Below the pieces are notes generated by a model, which saw only the letters and a list, made by a program, of their open reading frames with translations, did no database searches and was not told where the DNA came from. Shown here piece after piece: positions 26,549-33,973 of a stretch of 60,205 nucleotides of DNA. Each line of letters begins with the position of its first letter. Within the stretch, counting starts at the first letter, position 1. The position numbers were made by a program, and so were the translations under genes. Origin of the DNA: CAG-632 sp963626805 (GTDB lineage Bacteria; Bacillota; Clostridia; Lachnospirales; Lachnospiraceae); assembly GCA_963626805.1 (NCBI GenBank), contig CAVFXS010000033.1:1-60205 (forward strand). The letters run 5' to 3'.

Positions 26549-26615
26549 AACATAGAAACTGAAATCCCGGAAATACTACTCGTAAATGTAGAAGTCGAGG
26601 AGTGTGGATGAAATC

Positions 26616-26804
26616 ATGCAGAAAAAACGGTATCAATGGATATGGTGGCTGCTGGCACTGGTAGTACTGGCGGGAATCCTGTGGCTGTTCAGTATCAGAC
26701 AGACCAGGTCGGATTATGTCGATGGAACGCTGGTGATGTATATGGAGGAATCGACAACTGAGACCAAGGGAGGTGTTCTGATATGTCAGAAACCATTTAT
26801 CTGA
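26616..26804 (+). CDS. Small single-span membrane protein between sigF and spoVAA
   Basis: A protein of about 62 residues with one TM helix (IWWLLALVVLAGILWLFSI, about residues 8-26) and a short C-terminal domain (DYVDGTLVMYMEE). Its end overlaps the spoVAA start by 22 bases, so it is likely cotranslated. The ATG at 26616 is chosen because the upstream GTG at 26604 sits almost on the GAGGAG site; either is possible. I do not recognise the family. Context suggests a forespore envelope role. Confidence 0.6.
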   Translation: MQKKRYQWIWWLLALVVLAGILWLFSIRQTRSDYVDGTLVMYMEESTTETKGGVLICQKPFI

Positions 26805-27409
26805 ATGTACAGCAAAGCTCTGCAATCAACCGGCCGGTAGTGCGGCTGCAGGATGTTGCGGAGGTGTTCTGTGAGAATAAGACTGTCCAGAAGCAGGTAC
26901 AGAAGCTGATTCTGACGGAGTTTAAGGGAAATCAGGAAACCAAGCAGGTGTTTTCCACCTGTTATCTGATCCGGCAGATATCCGCAGCTGTTCCGAACTG
27001 TCAGGTGGAAAGCATCGGTGAAACAGAGTTTATCGTATATTATAAACCAGTCGGGAAACCGGCGAAATGGAAGGACTGGGTGAAGGGAATCCTGGTGGGG
27101 CTGCTGGCATTTTTCGGTGCGGCATTCTCCATTATGACCTTTAACACGGATGTAACCACGCCGGAGCTGTTTGACCAGATCTACCTGCTGTTTACCGGGA
27201 AAGAAGCAGATGGTCCCGGTGTGTTGCAGGCGGCATATTCGATCGGTCTTTTTCTGGGAATCATTCTGTTCTTCAACCATGGTGGAAAGTACAGGCTGAC
27301 CAATGATCCGTCCCCGCTGCAGGTACAGATGCGCCAGTATGAGCAGGGGGTTAATCAGACCTTTATCATAGATGCAGAACGAAACGAGGACAGTCGGGAT
27401 GTGGATTAA
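26783..27409 (+). CDS. spoVAA: Stage V sporulation protein AA
   Basis: A 208-residue protein. The N-terminal cytosolic part (starts MSETIYLNVQQSSAIN; about residues 1-95) carries the SpoVAA pattern of VxLxDVAEV and YLIRQISAAVPN. Two TM helices follow (WVKGILVGLLAFFGAAFSIM, about 99-118, and AAYSIGLFLGIILFF, about 152-166). SpoVAA belongs to the SpoVA complex that moves dipicolinic acid into the forespore. It has a GGGAGGTG ribosome binding site. It is followed by spoVAB and spoVAC. Confidence 0.9.
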   Translation: MSETIYLNVQQSSAINRPVVRLQDVAEVFCENKTVQKQVQKLILTEFKGNQETKQVFSTCYLIRQISAAVPNCQVESIGETEFIVYYKPVGKPAKWKDWVKGILVGLLAFFGAAFSIMTFNTDVTTPELFDQIYLLFTGKEADGPGVLQAAYSIGLFLGIILFFNHGGKYRLTNDPSPLQVQMRQYEQGVNQTFIIDAERNEDSRDVD

Positions 27410-27824
27410 AACATGCCTGATGGTAATACTCGGACTGGCGGCAGGTGGCGCGATCGCCGGAGCCTATGTTGCATTCATGGCATCCCTCGGAGTGTATACG
27501 AGACTGGAGGACTGGGCAAACTACGGTCGGCATACCATGCGGCTGGAGACCCTGATCCTGCTTGGAACAACGGCGGGAAACCTGCTGACGCTATATGAGA
27601 TCCCGGTACATCTCGGACAGATCGGACTGGCAGTCAGCGGACTGCTGTTCGGAATGTTTACTGGCTGTCTGGCAGGAGCACTGGCAGATGTGGTGAGGCT
27701 GTTTCCGATTCTTTGCCGGAGGGTATCTATCCGGAAGGGCCTGCCCTATATCATTGTAGCAGTCGGAGCCGGGAAGTTGGTCGGAAGCTGGATCCAGTTC
27801 TTTTGTTTTACAAATCCATCATAA
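27399..27824 (+). CDS. spoVAB: Stage V sporulation protein AB
   Basis: A 141-residue membrane protein with four hydrophobic segments (for example LMVILGLAAGGAIAGAYVAF and GLAVSGLLFGMFTGCLAGAL) and the SpoVAB order of GAGVAFM-like, RLEDWANYG and SIRKGLPYIIVAVGAGKLVG elements. The start is set at ATG 27399, eight bases after GAGGA; an in-frame ATG at 27372 would overlap spoVAA more deeply. It partners SpoVAA in the forespore membrane. Confidence 0.88.
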   Translation: MWIKTCLMVILGLAAGGAIAGAYVAFMASLGVYTRLEDWANYGRHTMRLETLILLGTTAGNLLTLYEIPVHLGQIGLAVSGLLFGMFTGCLAGALADVVRLFPILCRRVSIRKGLPYIIVAVGAGKLVGSWIQFFCFTNPS

Positions 27825-27856
27825 AACATCATAAAACAATCATAAGGCATCGTAAA

Positions 27857-27876
27857 ACGATATCGGCGTATATCGT
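27857..27876 (+). other. Hairpin between spoVAB and spoVAC
   Basis: ACGATAT pairs with ATATCGT, preceded by three CATMATAAAA-like repeats (27826-27853). It has no T-run, so it is more likely an mRNA stability or processing element than a terminator. Confidence 0.4.
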
Positions 27877-27926
27877 TTATAACAGTCAATAAGACAGAAA
27901 TCAAGAAGCGAAAGGCGGATGAAATT

Positions 27927-28382
27927 ATGCTGAAGGAACCAAGTAATGAAGAATATAATGCGTATGTGAAGGCTGTGACACCCAAACACAGCTGTTTATT
28001 GAACTGCCTGAAGGCCTTTCTGATCGGCGGTGCGATCTGCACGATCGGGGAGGCGATCTCTCAGCTACTTCAGAAGCAGGCCGGATTGGGGATAGAGGAT
28101 GCGGGCAGTTATGTATCGATGCTTCTGGTCCTGACCAGTGTTATCCTGACGGGCTTTAATCTCTATGGATCACTGGCAAAGTTTGGGGGAGCCGGGGCAC
28201 TGGTCCCGATCACCGGATTTGCAAACTCTGTGGCGGCACCCTGTATTGAATATCAGAAGGAAGGACAGGTATTCGGTATCGGAGTAAAGGTATTCACGAT
28301 TGCCGGGCCGGTCATCCTTTACGGTATCTTTACAAGCTGGGTCCTGGGACTGATCTACTGGATCTGGGGAATGCTAAGGTAA
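27927..28382 (+). CDS. spoVAC: Stage V sporulation protein AC
   Basis: A 151-residue membrane protein that acts as the mechanosensitive dipicolinate channel of spores. Recognisable segments are YVKAVTPKHSCLLNCLKAFL, GGAICTIGEAI, the FGGAGALVPITGFANSVAAP core (about residues 88-107), EYQKEGQVFGIGVKVFTIAGP and the last helix. It has full length. It is the last spoVA gene here: a terminator follows at 28410, and spoVAD and spoVAE, which normally come next, are absent from this locus. Confidence 0.95.
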   Translation: MLKEPSNEEYNAYVKAVTPKHSCLLNCLKAFLIGGAICTIGEAISQLLQKQAGLGIEDAGSYVSMLLVLTSVILTGFNLYGSLAKFGGAGALVPITGFANSVAAPCIEYQKEGQVFGIGVKVFTIAGPVILYGIFTSWVLGLIYWIWGMLR

Positions 28383-28409
28383 ACAGACTGGAAATCAGAG
28401 AATCAATGT

Positions 28410-28454
28410 AACGTATCGCAGATGCCGAAATAGTATCTGGGATACGTTTTTTAT
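28410..28454 (+). terminator. Rho-independent terminator after spoVAC
   Basis: AACGTATC-g-CAGAT pairs with ATCTG-g-GATACGTT and runs into TTTTTTATT. It ends the spoIIA-spoVA operon. Confidence 0.88.
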
Positions 28455-28498
28455 TGTAACAATAAGGGAAAATGGTTATTATTCGGAGAAAAATGGCA

Positions 28499-28527
28499 TT
28501 TACATATTCCGGCAAGTAGTGTATAGT
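28499..28527 (+). promoter_or_regulatory. Promoter of the DUF1275 gene
   Basis: TTTACA (28499-28504) and TATAGT (28522-28527) are 17 bases apart, about 25 bases before the start codon's leader. Confidence 0.65.
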
Positions 28528-28552
28528 GGGTGTGAATTTTGGAGGTGACAAT

Positions 28553-29275
28553 ATGGCAAACGGAAAAACTTCAATATCTGCATGGCTGGTGGGAACCCTG
28601 CCGCAGAAGCAGATGTCAGAGGCATTCATCAACAGCGTATTTCTTGCGATGTCCGGAGGTTTTCAGGATGCATATACATATTTTACAAGAAATAAGGTCT
28701 TTTCCAACGCACAGACCGGAAATGTCGTGCTGATGAGTGAGCATTTCATGAAGGGAGAATGGCAGGATGGTCTGAAATACCTGATTCCGCTGTTCGCATT
28801 TGCGGCCGGAGTATTTGTGGCAGAACAGATTCAGGCGAAGTTTCGGCTGTCGCAGAAGCTGCATTGGAGGCAGGGCATTCTGCTGATCGAGATCCTGATT
28901 CTGGTGATGGTAGGATTTATGCCGGAGAGCCTTGATATGCTGGCAACGGTTCTGGTATCCTTTTCCTGTGCCATGCAGGTACAGGCATTCCGGAAGGTGG
29001 ATGGATATTCGTATGCGAGTACGATGTGTATCGGTAATCTGAGAAACGGAACCGCATCCCTGTCCATGTATCTGCGAGAACGGAAGCCGGGGCTTCTGAA
29101 GCAGTCTCTTTATTATTTCGGAATCATCCTGTTTTTTGCGATCGGTGCCGGACTGGGTGGAATCATTTCCATGAAGATCGGGTACCGTGCAATCTGGATA
29201 TCCGGTGGACTGTTGCTGATTAGTATATTGCTGATGTTCCTTGAAAAGCTTCGTGGAAAGTTAAAAGAATTATAA
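28553..29275 (+). CDS. DUF1275 (YoaK-type) membrane protein
   Basis: A 240-residue polytopic protein with the DUF1275 opening FINSVFLAMSGGFQDAYTYF, the Q/NTGNVV motif (about residues 57-62), later CAMQVQAFRKVDG and ASTMCIGNLRNGT, and about six TM helices. The ATG at 28553 has a perfect GGAGGTGA; the longer in-frame start is rejected. It has its own promoter after the spoVA terminator, so it is not a spore gene by context. The function of the family is unknown; a transport role has been suggested. Confidence 0.9.
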   Translation: MANGKTSISAWLVGTLPQKQMSEAFINSVFLAMSGGFQDAYTYFTRNKVFSNAQTGNVVLMSEHFMKGEWQDGLKYLIPLFAFAAGVFVAEQIQAKFRLSQKLHWRQGILLIEILILVMVGFMPESLDMLATVLVSFSCAMQVQAFRKVDGYSYASTMCIGNLRNGTASLSMYLRERKPGLLKQSLYYFGIILFFAIGAGLGGIISMKIGYRAIWISGGLLLISILLMFLEKLRGKLKEL

Positions 29276-29433
29276 AAAATTAAACTGGGAAAAATATACG
29301 AAAAAAGAGTGAAAAAGGAAAAAATATGATTGCTTTTGGTGAATAAATCATTGACGAGGCGAAGCTTTTATTATAAAATTAATACAAATAGTTTTCTATT
29401 AATAAAAATATTATAAGACATGGAGAGTAAAAG
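29276..29433 (+). promoter_or_regulatory. Promoter and candidate BlaI operator
   Basis: TTGACG (29351-29356) and TAAAAT (29374-29379) are 17 bases apart. Right after the -10 box, AATAG-N4-CTATT (29387-29400), flanked by TTAATA on both sides, forms a dyad at the likely transcription start. That is a good place for repression by the BlaI-type protein encoded next. The region is very AT-rich. Confidence 0.5.
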
Positions 29434-29808
29434 ATGAGACGTGCTGAATTATCTGAGTGTGAATTGTTAACAATGAAGTGTATCTGGGATGCAGGGGAAC
29501 CGGTTACCTGTCATCAGATTATGGATCAGTTGAGGGAGAAATATGGTCTTGTATATAAGGACACAACTGTTTATACCTTCCTGAAATGTCTGAAGGGCAA
29601 GGGATTTGTTGCTTCTCAGCGTAAGGGTGTTACTTACTACTGGTCATTACGTAGCGAAGTAGAGTATCGCAATGATCAGTTAAGAAAGGCTGAGGATTTC
29701 TGGTTCAACGGATCAGCAGTAAGCTTTGTATCTACTTTATTTGAAATTAGAGAGTTAAAGGCAGAAGAGAAAGAAGAAATCAAGAAGTTAATCGATGATC
29801 TTAAGTAA
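29434..29808 (+). CDS. BlaI/MecI-family transcriptional repressor
   Basis: A 124-residue winged-helix repressor. LSECELLTMKCIWDAGEPVTC, DTTVYTFLKCLKGKGFV (recognition region) and GVTYYWSLRSEVEYR match the BlaI/MecI pattern. The C-terminal helices would dimerise and carry the cleavage region. It overlaps the M56 protease gene by 14 bases, the classic BlaI/BlaR1 pair. In such systems the membrane protease triggers loss of the repressor. Confidence 0.92.
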   Translation: MRRAELSECELLTMKCIWDAGEPVTCHQIMDQLREKYGLVYKDTTVYTFLKCLKGKGFVASQRKGVTYYWSLRSEVEYRNDQLRKAEDFWFNGSAVSFVSTLFEIRELKAEEKEEIKKLIDDLK

Positions 29809-31165
29809 CATTGCTGTTAGAGTTTTATTTATTATTGGTCTGACCTGTTTAATGGGAACAGTTTTGTTTGCTTTATGGAAAATAATCACTTTGTTCTGTA
29901 CGAAGCGTAGTAATCCGGAGTTTGTATACCGACTGTTGAGGATTTCACTGCTTGGATTTGTGATACCGTGGTTTGCAGTGATACGGATAATGAAGATAGA
30001 TTTGCTTGGTGGCAGAGGCTGGCTGCTGGTACTCTCACCGCTGATGGGAATAAGTGCAGTAATTGGATTTGTAGTCTGGCTGTCAGGGGCGTGTGCTACA
30101 GTTGGTATGTATTTAATACGATTTCAAGGCTTCTGTTCATCTACGCATAGTGCCTGTCGGGGGACGGTAGAAGAACAGAAGCTTTTATCACGTTTATGTG
30201 AGAGGAAGCATATTCAACGATCGATACAGGTATATAAAGGATATCGAATCATGGTTCCGTGCATTCAGGGACTTCACAGGGTGAAGATTTATCTGCCAAT
30301 GGATGGGATTCCGACAGAAGAACTGGAGATGGTTTTGGATCATGAGTTGAATCACTATAAGCAACGGGATGTGTTCTGGAAACCATTGATGATTATATTG
30401 TGTTGTATATACTGGTTTATGCCGCTGATCTGGTATATCTCAAAGCAGATGCAGAAGTGGTCGGAGGCATCTTGTGATCACAGATGCTACAGGGATGGCT
30501 ATTCTCTAACATATTATTTTGAAAGTATTTTGAAAATGGGAGAACAGGCAATTAATTTGGCAACCTTTGCACCTACATGGGGAGCAACAGCAAATGAATT
30601 GAAGTGGAGGATTAATTGTATGAAACAGAATCGGGACAAGAGTTTAAAACGTTCGGTAGCTATACTGACAACTGTTGGTATGCTTTTTACAGGAACAACA
30701 ATCGTATTTGCAGCAGAAACAGGGATAGAGAAGGCATATGACTGTGTGTATGAGGCAACGATGTATTCTGTAGATGAGACTATAGCATATGAGAGTGCTG
30801 ATCAAGAAGAGTATGAGGAATTTACCTGCAGTGCAGAGGAAATGTTTGCAGATACGATCATTGTAGAAGCACCGACCAATATTACAAGGTCTATTGCAAG
30901 TTGGACGATTAATAGCGGATATACTATGAGGTCATCGGCCTTTTCTAAGGATAAGGGCGGTCAGGTATACGTGGCTGGGGTTCTTAGCCCAAGTGATAAG
31001 TACGTAACGATGGGAATCATACAGCCGGATGGGTCAACGCGGGCAATCAAAGTAAAAGGTAATTTCTCATTTACATTTACAAATCTGGCATATACCGGTA
31101 ATTATCGGGTGTTTATCAAGAATGCGTCCGGAACCACAGTGACCTGTGAGCTGGTTTATAATTAA
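29795..31165 (+). CDS. M56 (BlaR1-like) membrane metalloprotease with novel C-terminal sensor
   Basis: A 456-residue protein. Four N-terminal TM helices surround a gluzincin domain with the zinc motif HELNH (about residues 184-188) and a downstream EASCD. A further TM helix lies at about 287-306. The outside part is not a penicillin-binding domain: an acidic linker (about 310-345) leads to a beta-rich domain of about 95 residues ending VFIKNASGTTVTCELVYN. It pairs with the BlaI repressor. The ligand is unknown; the missing PBP domain argues against a simple beta-lactam sensor. Confidence 0.88.
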   Translation: MILSNIAVRVLFIIGLTCLMGTVLFALWKIITLFCTKRSNPEFVYRLLRISLLGFVIPWFAVIRIMKIDLLGGRGWLLVLSPLMGISAVIGFVVWLSGACATVGMYLIRFQGFCSSTHSACRGTVEEQKLLSRLCERKHIQRSIQVYKGYRIMVPCIQGLHRVKIYLPMDGIPTEELEMVLDHELNHYKQRDVFWKPLMIILCCIYWFMPLIWYISKQMQKWSEASCDHRCYRDGYSLTYYFESILKMGEQAINLATFAPTWGATANELKWRINCMKQNRDKSLKRSVAILTTVGMLFTGTTIVFAAETGIEKAYDCVYEATMYSVDETIAYESADQEEYEEFTCSAEEMFADTIIVEAPTNITRSIASWTINSGYTMRSSAFSKDKGGQVYVAGVLSPSDKYVTMGIIQPDGSTRAIKVKGNFSFTFTNLAYTGNYRVFIKNASGTTVTCELVYN

Positions 31166-31187
31166 TATGAAGAATGCGAAAAACCGC

Positions 31188-31216
31188 TTGACATATACGG
31201 TCAAATGCGGTATAGT
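31188..31216 (+). promoter_or_regulatory. Promoter of infC-rpmI-rplT
   Basis: TTGACA (31188-31193) and TATAGT (31211-31216) are separated by 17 bases. Confidence 0.85.
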
Positions 31217-31221
31217 CTAGT

Positions 31222-31344
31222 AGTTGATGAAAAGAAAGCAGAGTATCCACTCTCACCTTAGCGCAGCGGCGACTTGGGTTCATAAAAAGTATTGATTACG
31301 AATAGACTTTTTATAAGGTGGATAGCTATGCTATCCACTTTTCT
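31222..31344 (+). promoter_or_regulatory. L20/infC-type attenuator leader
   Basis: The leader of about 150 bases ends in a terminator hairpin (GTGGATAGC/GCTATCCAC, 31318-31338, then TTTTCTT). Upstream TATCCAC (31244-31250) can pair with the terminator's left arm and would prevent its formation, and ATAAAAAGT/ACTTTTTAT forms another stem between them. Autocontrol by L20, as in Firmicutes L20 leaders, is the likely mechanism; the exact Rfam class was not checked. Confidence 0.75.
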
Positions 31345-31375
31345 TGTATATTAGATATTTTGGAGGTGTACTACT

Positions 31376-31882
31376 ATTAGCGATTTAATGATTAATGAAC
31401 AAATCAGAGACAAAGAAGTGCGTGTGATTGGTGAAGATGGTGAGCAGCTTGGTATTATGTCTGCCAAGGATGCAATGAAGCTTGCACGGGAAGCAGAGCT
31501 GGATCTGGTTAAGATTGCTCCGACAGCGAAACCACCAGTATGCAAGATTGTGGATTACGGAAAATACCGCTATGAACAGATGCGGAAAGAAAAGGAAGCT
31601 AAGAAGAAGCAGAAGACCATTGATATTAAGGAAGTGCGGTTTTCGCCGAATATTGATACCAATGATCTGAATACCAAAATCAATCAGGCAAGAAAGTTCT
31701 TAAGCAAGGGTGATAAGGTAAAGGTATCCATTCGTTTCCGTGGAAGAGAGTTAGCACATACAGAGATCGGTATTGATATCCTGAATAACTTCGCAGCACA
31801 GCTGGAAGACGTAGCAGTCGTTGAGAAGCCGGCGAAGGTAGAAGGAAGAAGCATGGTAATGTTTTTAGCTGAAAAACGTTAA
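31376..31882 (+). CDS. infC: Translation initiation factor IF-3 (AUU start)
   Basis: A 168-residue IF-3 with the N-domain LMINEQIRDKEVRVIGEDGEQLG and the C-domain KVSIRFRGREL...VAVVEKPAKVEGRSM. It keeps non-initiator tRNAs and early 50S joining away from the 30S subunit. The best start is ATT at 31376-31378, seven bases after a perfect GGAGGTG (31362-31368). The first ATG (31388) is 19 bases away, too far. An AUU start is the known self-regulating start of infC in E. coli and others. Confidence 0.95.
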   Translation: MSDLMINEQIRDKEVRVIGEDGEQLGIMSAKDAMKLAREAELDLVKIAPTAKPPVCKIVDYGKYRYEQMRKEKEAKKKQKTIDIKEVRFSPNIDTNDLNTKINQARKFLSKGDKVKVSIRFRGRELAHTEIGIDILNNFAAQLEDVAVVEKPAKVEGRSMVMFLAEKR

Positions 31883-31919
31883 ATTCAAAATAGACGATAG
31901 ATATTAAGGAGGAAGTAAC

Positions 31920-32117
31920 ATGTCAAAATTAAAGACAAAGAAAGCTGCGGCTAAGCGTTTCAAAGTAACAGGAACTGGAAAGCTGAAGAGAATGAAAGCT
32001 TACAAGAGCCACATCTTAACAAAGAAGACAACTAAGAGAAAGAGAAATCTTAGAAAAGCAACTATGACAGATGCAACCAATGTTAAGACAATGAAGAAGA
32101 TTTTACCATACATGTAG
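31920..32117 (+). CDS. rpmI: 50S ribosomal protein L35
   Basis: A 65-residue, strongly basic protein starting MSKLKTKKAAAKRFKVTG, with the conserved HILTKKTTKRKRNLRK region. It has full length and a GGAGG ribosome binding site. It sits between infC and rplT in the universal Firmicutes order and is controlled by the shared leader. Confidence 0.98.
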   Translation: MSKLKTKKAAAKRFKVTGTGKLKRMKAYKSHILTKKTTKRKRNLRKATMTDATNVKTMKKILPYM

Positions 32118-32135
32118 GAATAGGAGGAACCGATA

Positions 32136-32489
32136 ATGGCAAGAGTAAAAGGTGGCTTAAATGCTAAGAAAAAGCATAACCGTGTATTAAAGCTGGCTAA
32201 GGGTTACAGAGGAGCCAGATCTAAGCAGTATAGAGTAGCAAAGCAGTCTGTAATGAGAGGCTTAACAAGTGCATATGCAGGACGTAAGCAGAAGAAGAGA
32301 CAGTTCAGACAGTTATGGATTGCACGTATCAACGCAGCAGCCAGAATGAACGGTATCTCTTACAGCAAGTTAATGCATGGCTTAAAGGTTGCAGGTGTAG
32401 ATATCAATCGTAAGATGTTATCAGAGATGGCAATCAGTGATGCAGAGGGATTTGCAAAATTAGCAGAAGTAGCGAAAGCAAACATTTAA
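32136..32489 (+). CDS. rplT: 50S ribosomal protein L20
   Basis: A 117-residue protein starting MARVKGGLNAKKKHNRVLKL, with the long basic N-terminal helix and the globular C-terminus (RINAAARMNGISYSKLMHGL). It binds 23S rRNA early in 50S assembly and, in Firmicutes, also its own operon leader to cause premature termination. It is the last gene before a strong terminator. Confidence 0.98.
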   Translation: MARVKGGLNAKKKHNRVLKLAKGYRGARSKQYRVAKQSVMRGLTSAYAGRKQKKRQFRQLWIARINAAARMNGISYSKLMHGLKVAGVDINRKMLSEMAISDAEGFAKLAEVAKANI

Positions 32490-32547
32490 TTCTGATTTTG
32501 ATATTATATATAGGGAGCTTCATAGATAGAGGCTTTCGTATGTAGAG

Positions 32548-32597
32548 AAAAAGGACGATTCCTTTATCTGACAAGGTATAGGAATCGTCCTTTTTCT
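32548..32597 (+). terminator. Terminator of infC-rpmI-rplT
   Basis: AAAAAGGACGATTCC (32548-32562) pairs fully with GGAATCGTCCTTTTT (32581-32595). The hairpin is symmetrical, so it can act in both directions. Confidence 0.93.
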
Positions 32598-32683
32598 GAT
32601 GCTGAAAATTTGATATGCCCGTATCGCTTATACTCTTTTCGGAGTTTACGATATTCGGCAGCACTCATAATCGCCTGATACAT
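32564..32683 (-). CDS. Possible 39-residue small ORF downstream of tRNA-Leu
   Basis: On the minus strand an ATG at 32683 opens a 39-residue frame (MYQAIMSAAEYRKLRKEYKR...) ending at TAA 32564-32566. The composition (Tyr/Lys/Arg-rich helix) looks protein-like, but there is no good ribosome binding site. The frame runs through one arm of the rplT terminator and follows the T-run after the tRNA. An internal ATG at 32668 is an alternative. Could be chance or a gene remnant. Confidence 0.25.
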   Translation of the reverse strand: MYQAIMSAAEYRKLRKEYKRYGHIKFSASEKGRFLYLVR

Positions 32684-32707
32684 TAATTGTTTTTAGACAA
32701 TAAAAAA

Positions 32708-32792
32708 TGCGGAAGATGGGACTTGAACCCACACGATCGCAATGATCACAAGATCCTTAGTCTTGCTCGTCTGCCAGTTCCGACACTTCCGC
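32708..32792 (-). tRNA. tRNA-Leu (anticodon AAG)
   Basis: The minus strand folds as an 85-base class II tRNA. The acceptor arms GCGGAAG and CTTCCGC pair, the D-loop has GGCAGAC, the anticodon stem CAAGA/TCTTG encloses CTAAGGA (anticodon AAG), a long variable arm (TGATCATTGCGATCG) follows, and the T-arm is GTGGG-TTCAAGT-CCCAT. CCA is not encoded. A T-run (TTTTTTATTG) just after it serves as terminator. Confidence 0.95.
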
Positions 32793-32833
32793 ATATGTCT
32801 GATCAAGAATAACTCTCGTCACACAACTCATTC

Positions 32834-32862
32834 ATTATAACGAAAAATAAATCGGTTGTCAA
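32834..32862 (-). promoter_or_regulatory. Promoter of tRNA-Leu
   Basis: On the minus strand TTGACA (32862-32857) and TATAAT (32839-32834), both perfect, are 17 bases apart and about 42 bases before the tRNA. Confidence 0.9.
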
Positions 32863-32876
32863 TAAGAAAAAATGGA

Positions 32877-32905
32877 TTTACAGTGTATTTCTGAGATGTT
32901 ACAAT
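32877..32905 (+). promoter_or_regulatory. Promoter of the nrnA-like operon
   Basis: TTTACA (32877-32882) and TACAAT (32900-32905) with a 17-base spacer, divergent from the tRNA promoter. Confidence 0.65.
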
Positions 32906-32953
32906 ATTTTCAAATGCAGGATTTACAATACAGAGTAGAAATGAGGAAGTACA

Positions 32954-33973
32954 ATGGATTGGAGAAAACTGGTTGATTTACTGAAGAACCATAAGGTTTA
33001 TATACAGACACATAATTTTCCGGATCCGGATGCACTGGCGAGTGCACTTGGATTGCAAGTATTTCTGAAGGAACATGAAGTGCCGACAACGCTCTGCTAT
33101 GCCGGGACGATTGAGAAGCTGAGCACCAAGCGGATGATGGAGATATTCGATTTTAAGCTGTACAATATTACAGAGATTCCGGATATGCGGGAAGAAGATT
33201 ATATTGTGACGGTAGATTCGCAAAAATATAATGCGAATATTACGGATTTTGTCGGAGACGAGGTGGCATGCATTGATCATCATCCGACCTTTGTACAGTA
33301 TACATATAAATATAAGGATGTTCGGATCGTAGGTGCCTGTGCGACATTGATCGCACAGTATTTTAAAGAGAGCAGGACTCCGATTGACTCCAATACTGCG
33401 ACCGCACTTCTTTATGGTATACGGGTGGATACGAATAACCTGTCCAGAGGTATGACAGAGCTGGATATCGAGATGTATGCGTACCTGTATCATTATGTGG
33501 ACGAGGAGAAGCTGACAGCGATGAGCCGGAGTACGATGGAGCTGAAGGATCTGCAGGCATATGGTGCGGCAATCGAGAATATTAAGATATACAGTAATCT
33601 GGGATTTGCGGAGATTCCGTTTGACTGTCCGGATGGACTGATTGCAATGGTAGCGGATTTTATATTGAATCTGGATGTTGTGGAGTTTGCAGTGGTCTAT
33701 GCAGTGCGGGAGGATGGACTGAAGTTTTCTGTGCGCAGTGAGATTAAGGAGCTGAATGCAGGAGTGATCGTGCAGGAGGCATTACAGGGTATCGGTAGCG
33801 GTGGCGGACACGCCTGTATGGCAGGTGGATTTATTCCGGCAGACCAGGAGGAGAAGCTGGGTCATATGAAGCGGTATGCGATTGAGCAGAGGTTCATTCG
33901 GATATGTGATCGATATGAGGATATAGTAGCAGAAGATACCATTGGAGAAAGAATAGAAAGTGTACATCAATGA
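32954..33973 (+). CDS. DHH-family phosphoesterase (NrnA-like)
   Basis: A 339-residue protein of the DHH/DHHA1 family, which degrades nanoRNAs, pAp or cyclic dinucleotide products. Motif I is THNFPDPDALASALGL (about residues 19-34), the middle acidic motif is VDSQKYN (about 91-97), the DHH motif is CIDHHPT (about 106-112), and the DHHA1 domain ends with GSGGGHACMAGGF (about 281-293). NrnA itself is near 310 residues. The choice between oligoribonuclease and another DHH activity cannot be made from sequence alone. It has a GAGGAAG ribosome binding site, and its stop overlaps the next gene by ATGA. Confidence 0.88.
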   Translation: MDWRKLVDLLKNHKVYIQTHNFPDPDALASALGLQVFLKEHEVPTTLCYAGTIEKLSTKRMMEIFDFKLYNITEIPDMREEDYIVTVDSQKYNANITDFVGDEVACIDHHPTFVQYTYKYKDVRIVGACATLIAQYFKESRTPIDSNTATALLYGIRVDTNNLSRGMTELDIEMYAYLYHYVDEEKLTAMSRSTMELKDLQAYGAAIENIKIYSNLGFAEIPFDCPDGLIAMVADFILNLDVVEFAVVYAVREDGLKFSVRSEIKELNAGVIVQEALQGIGSGGGHACMAGGFIPADQEEKLGHMKRYAIEQRFIRICDRYEDIVAEDTIGERIESVHQ

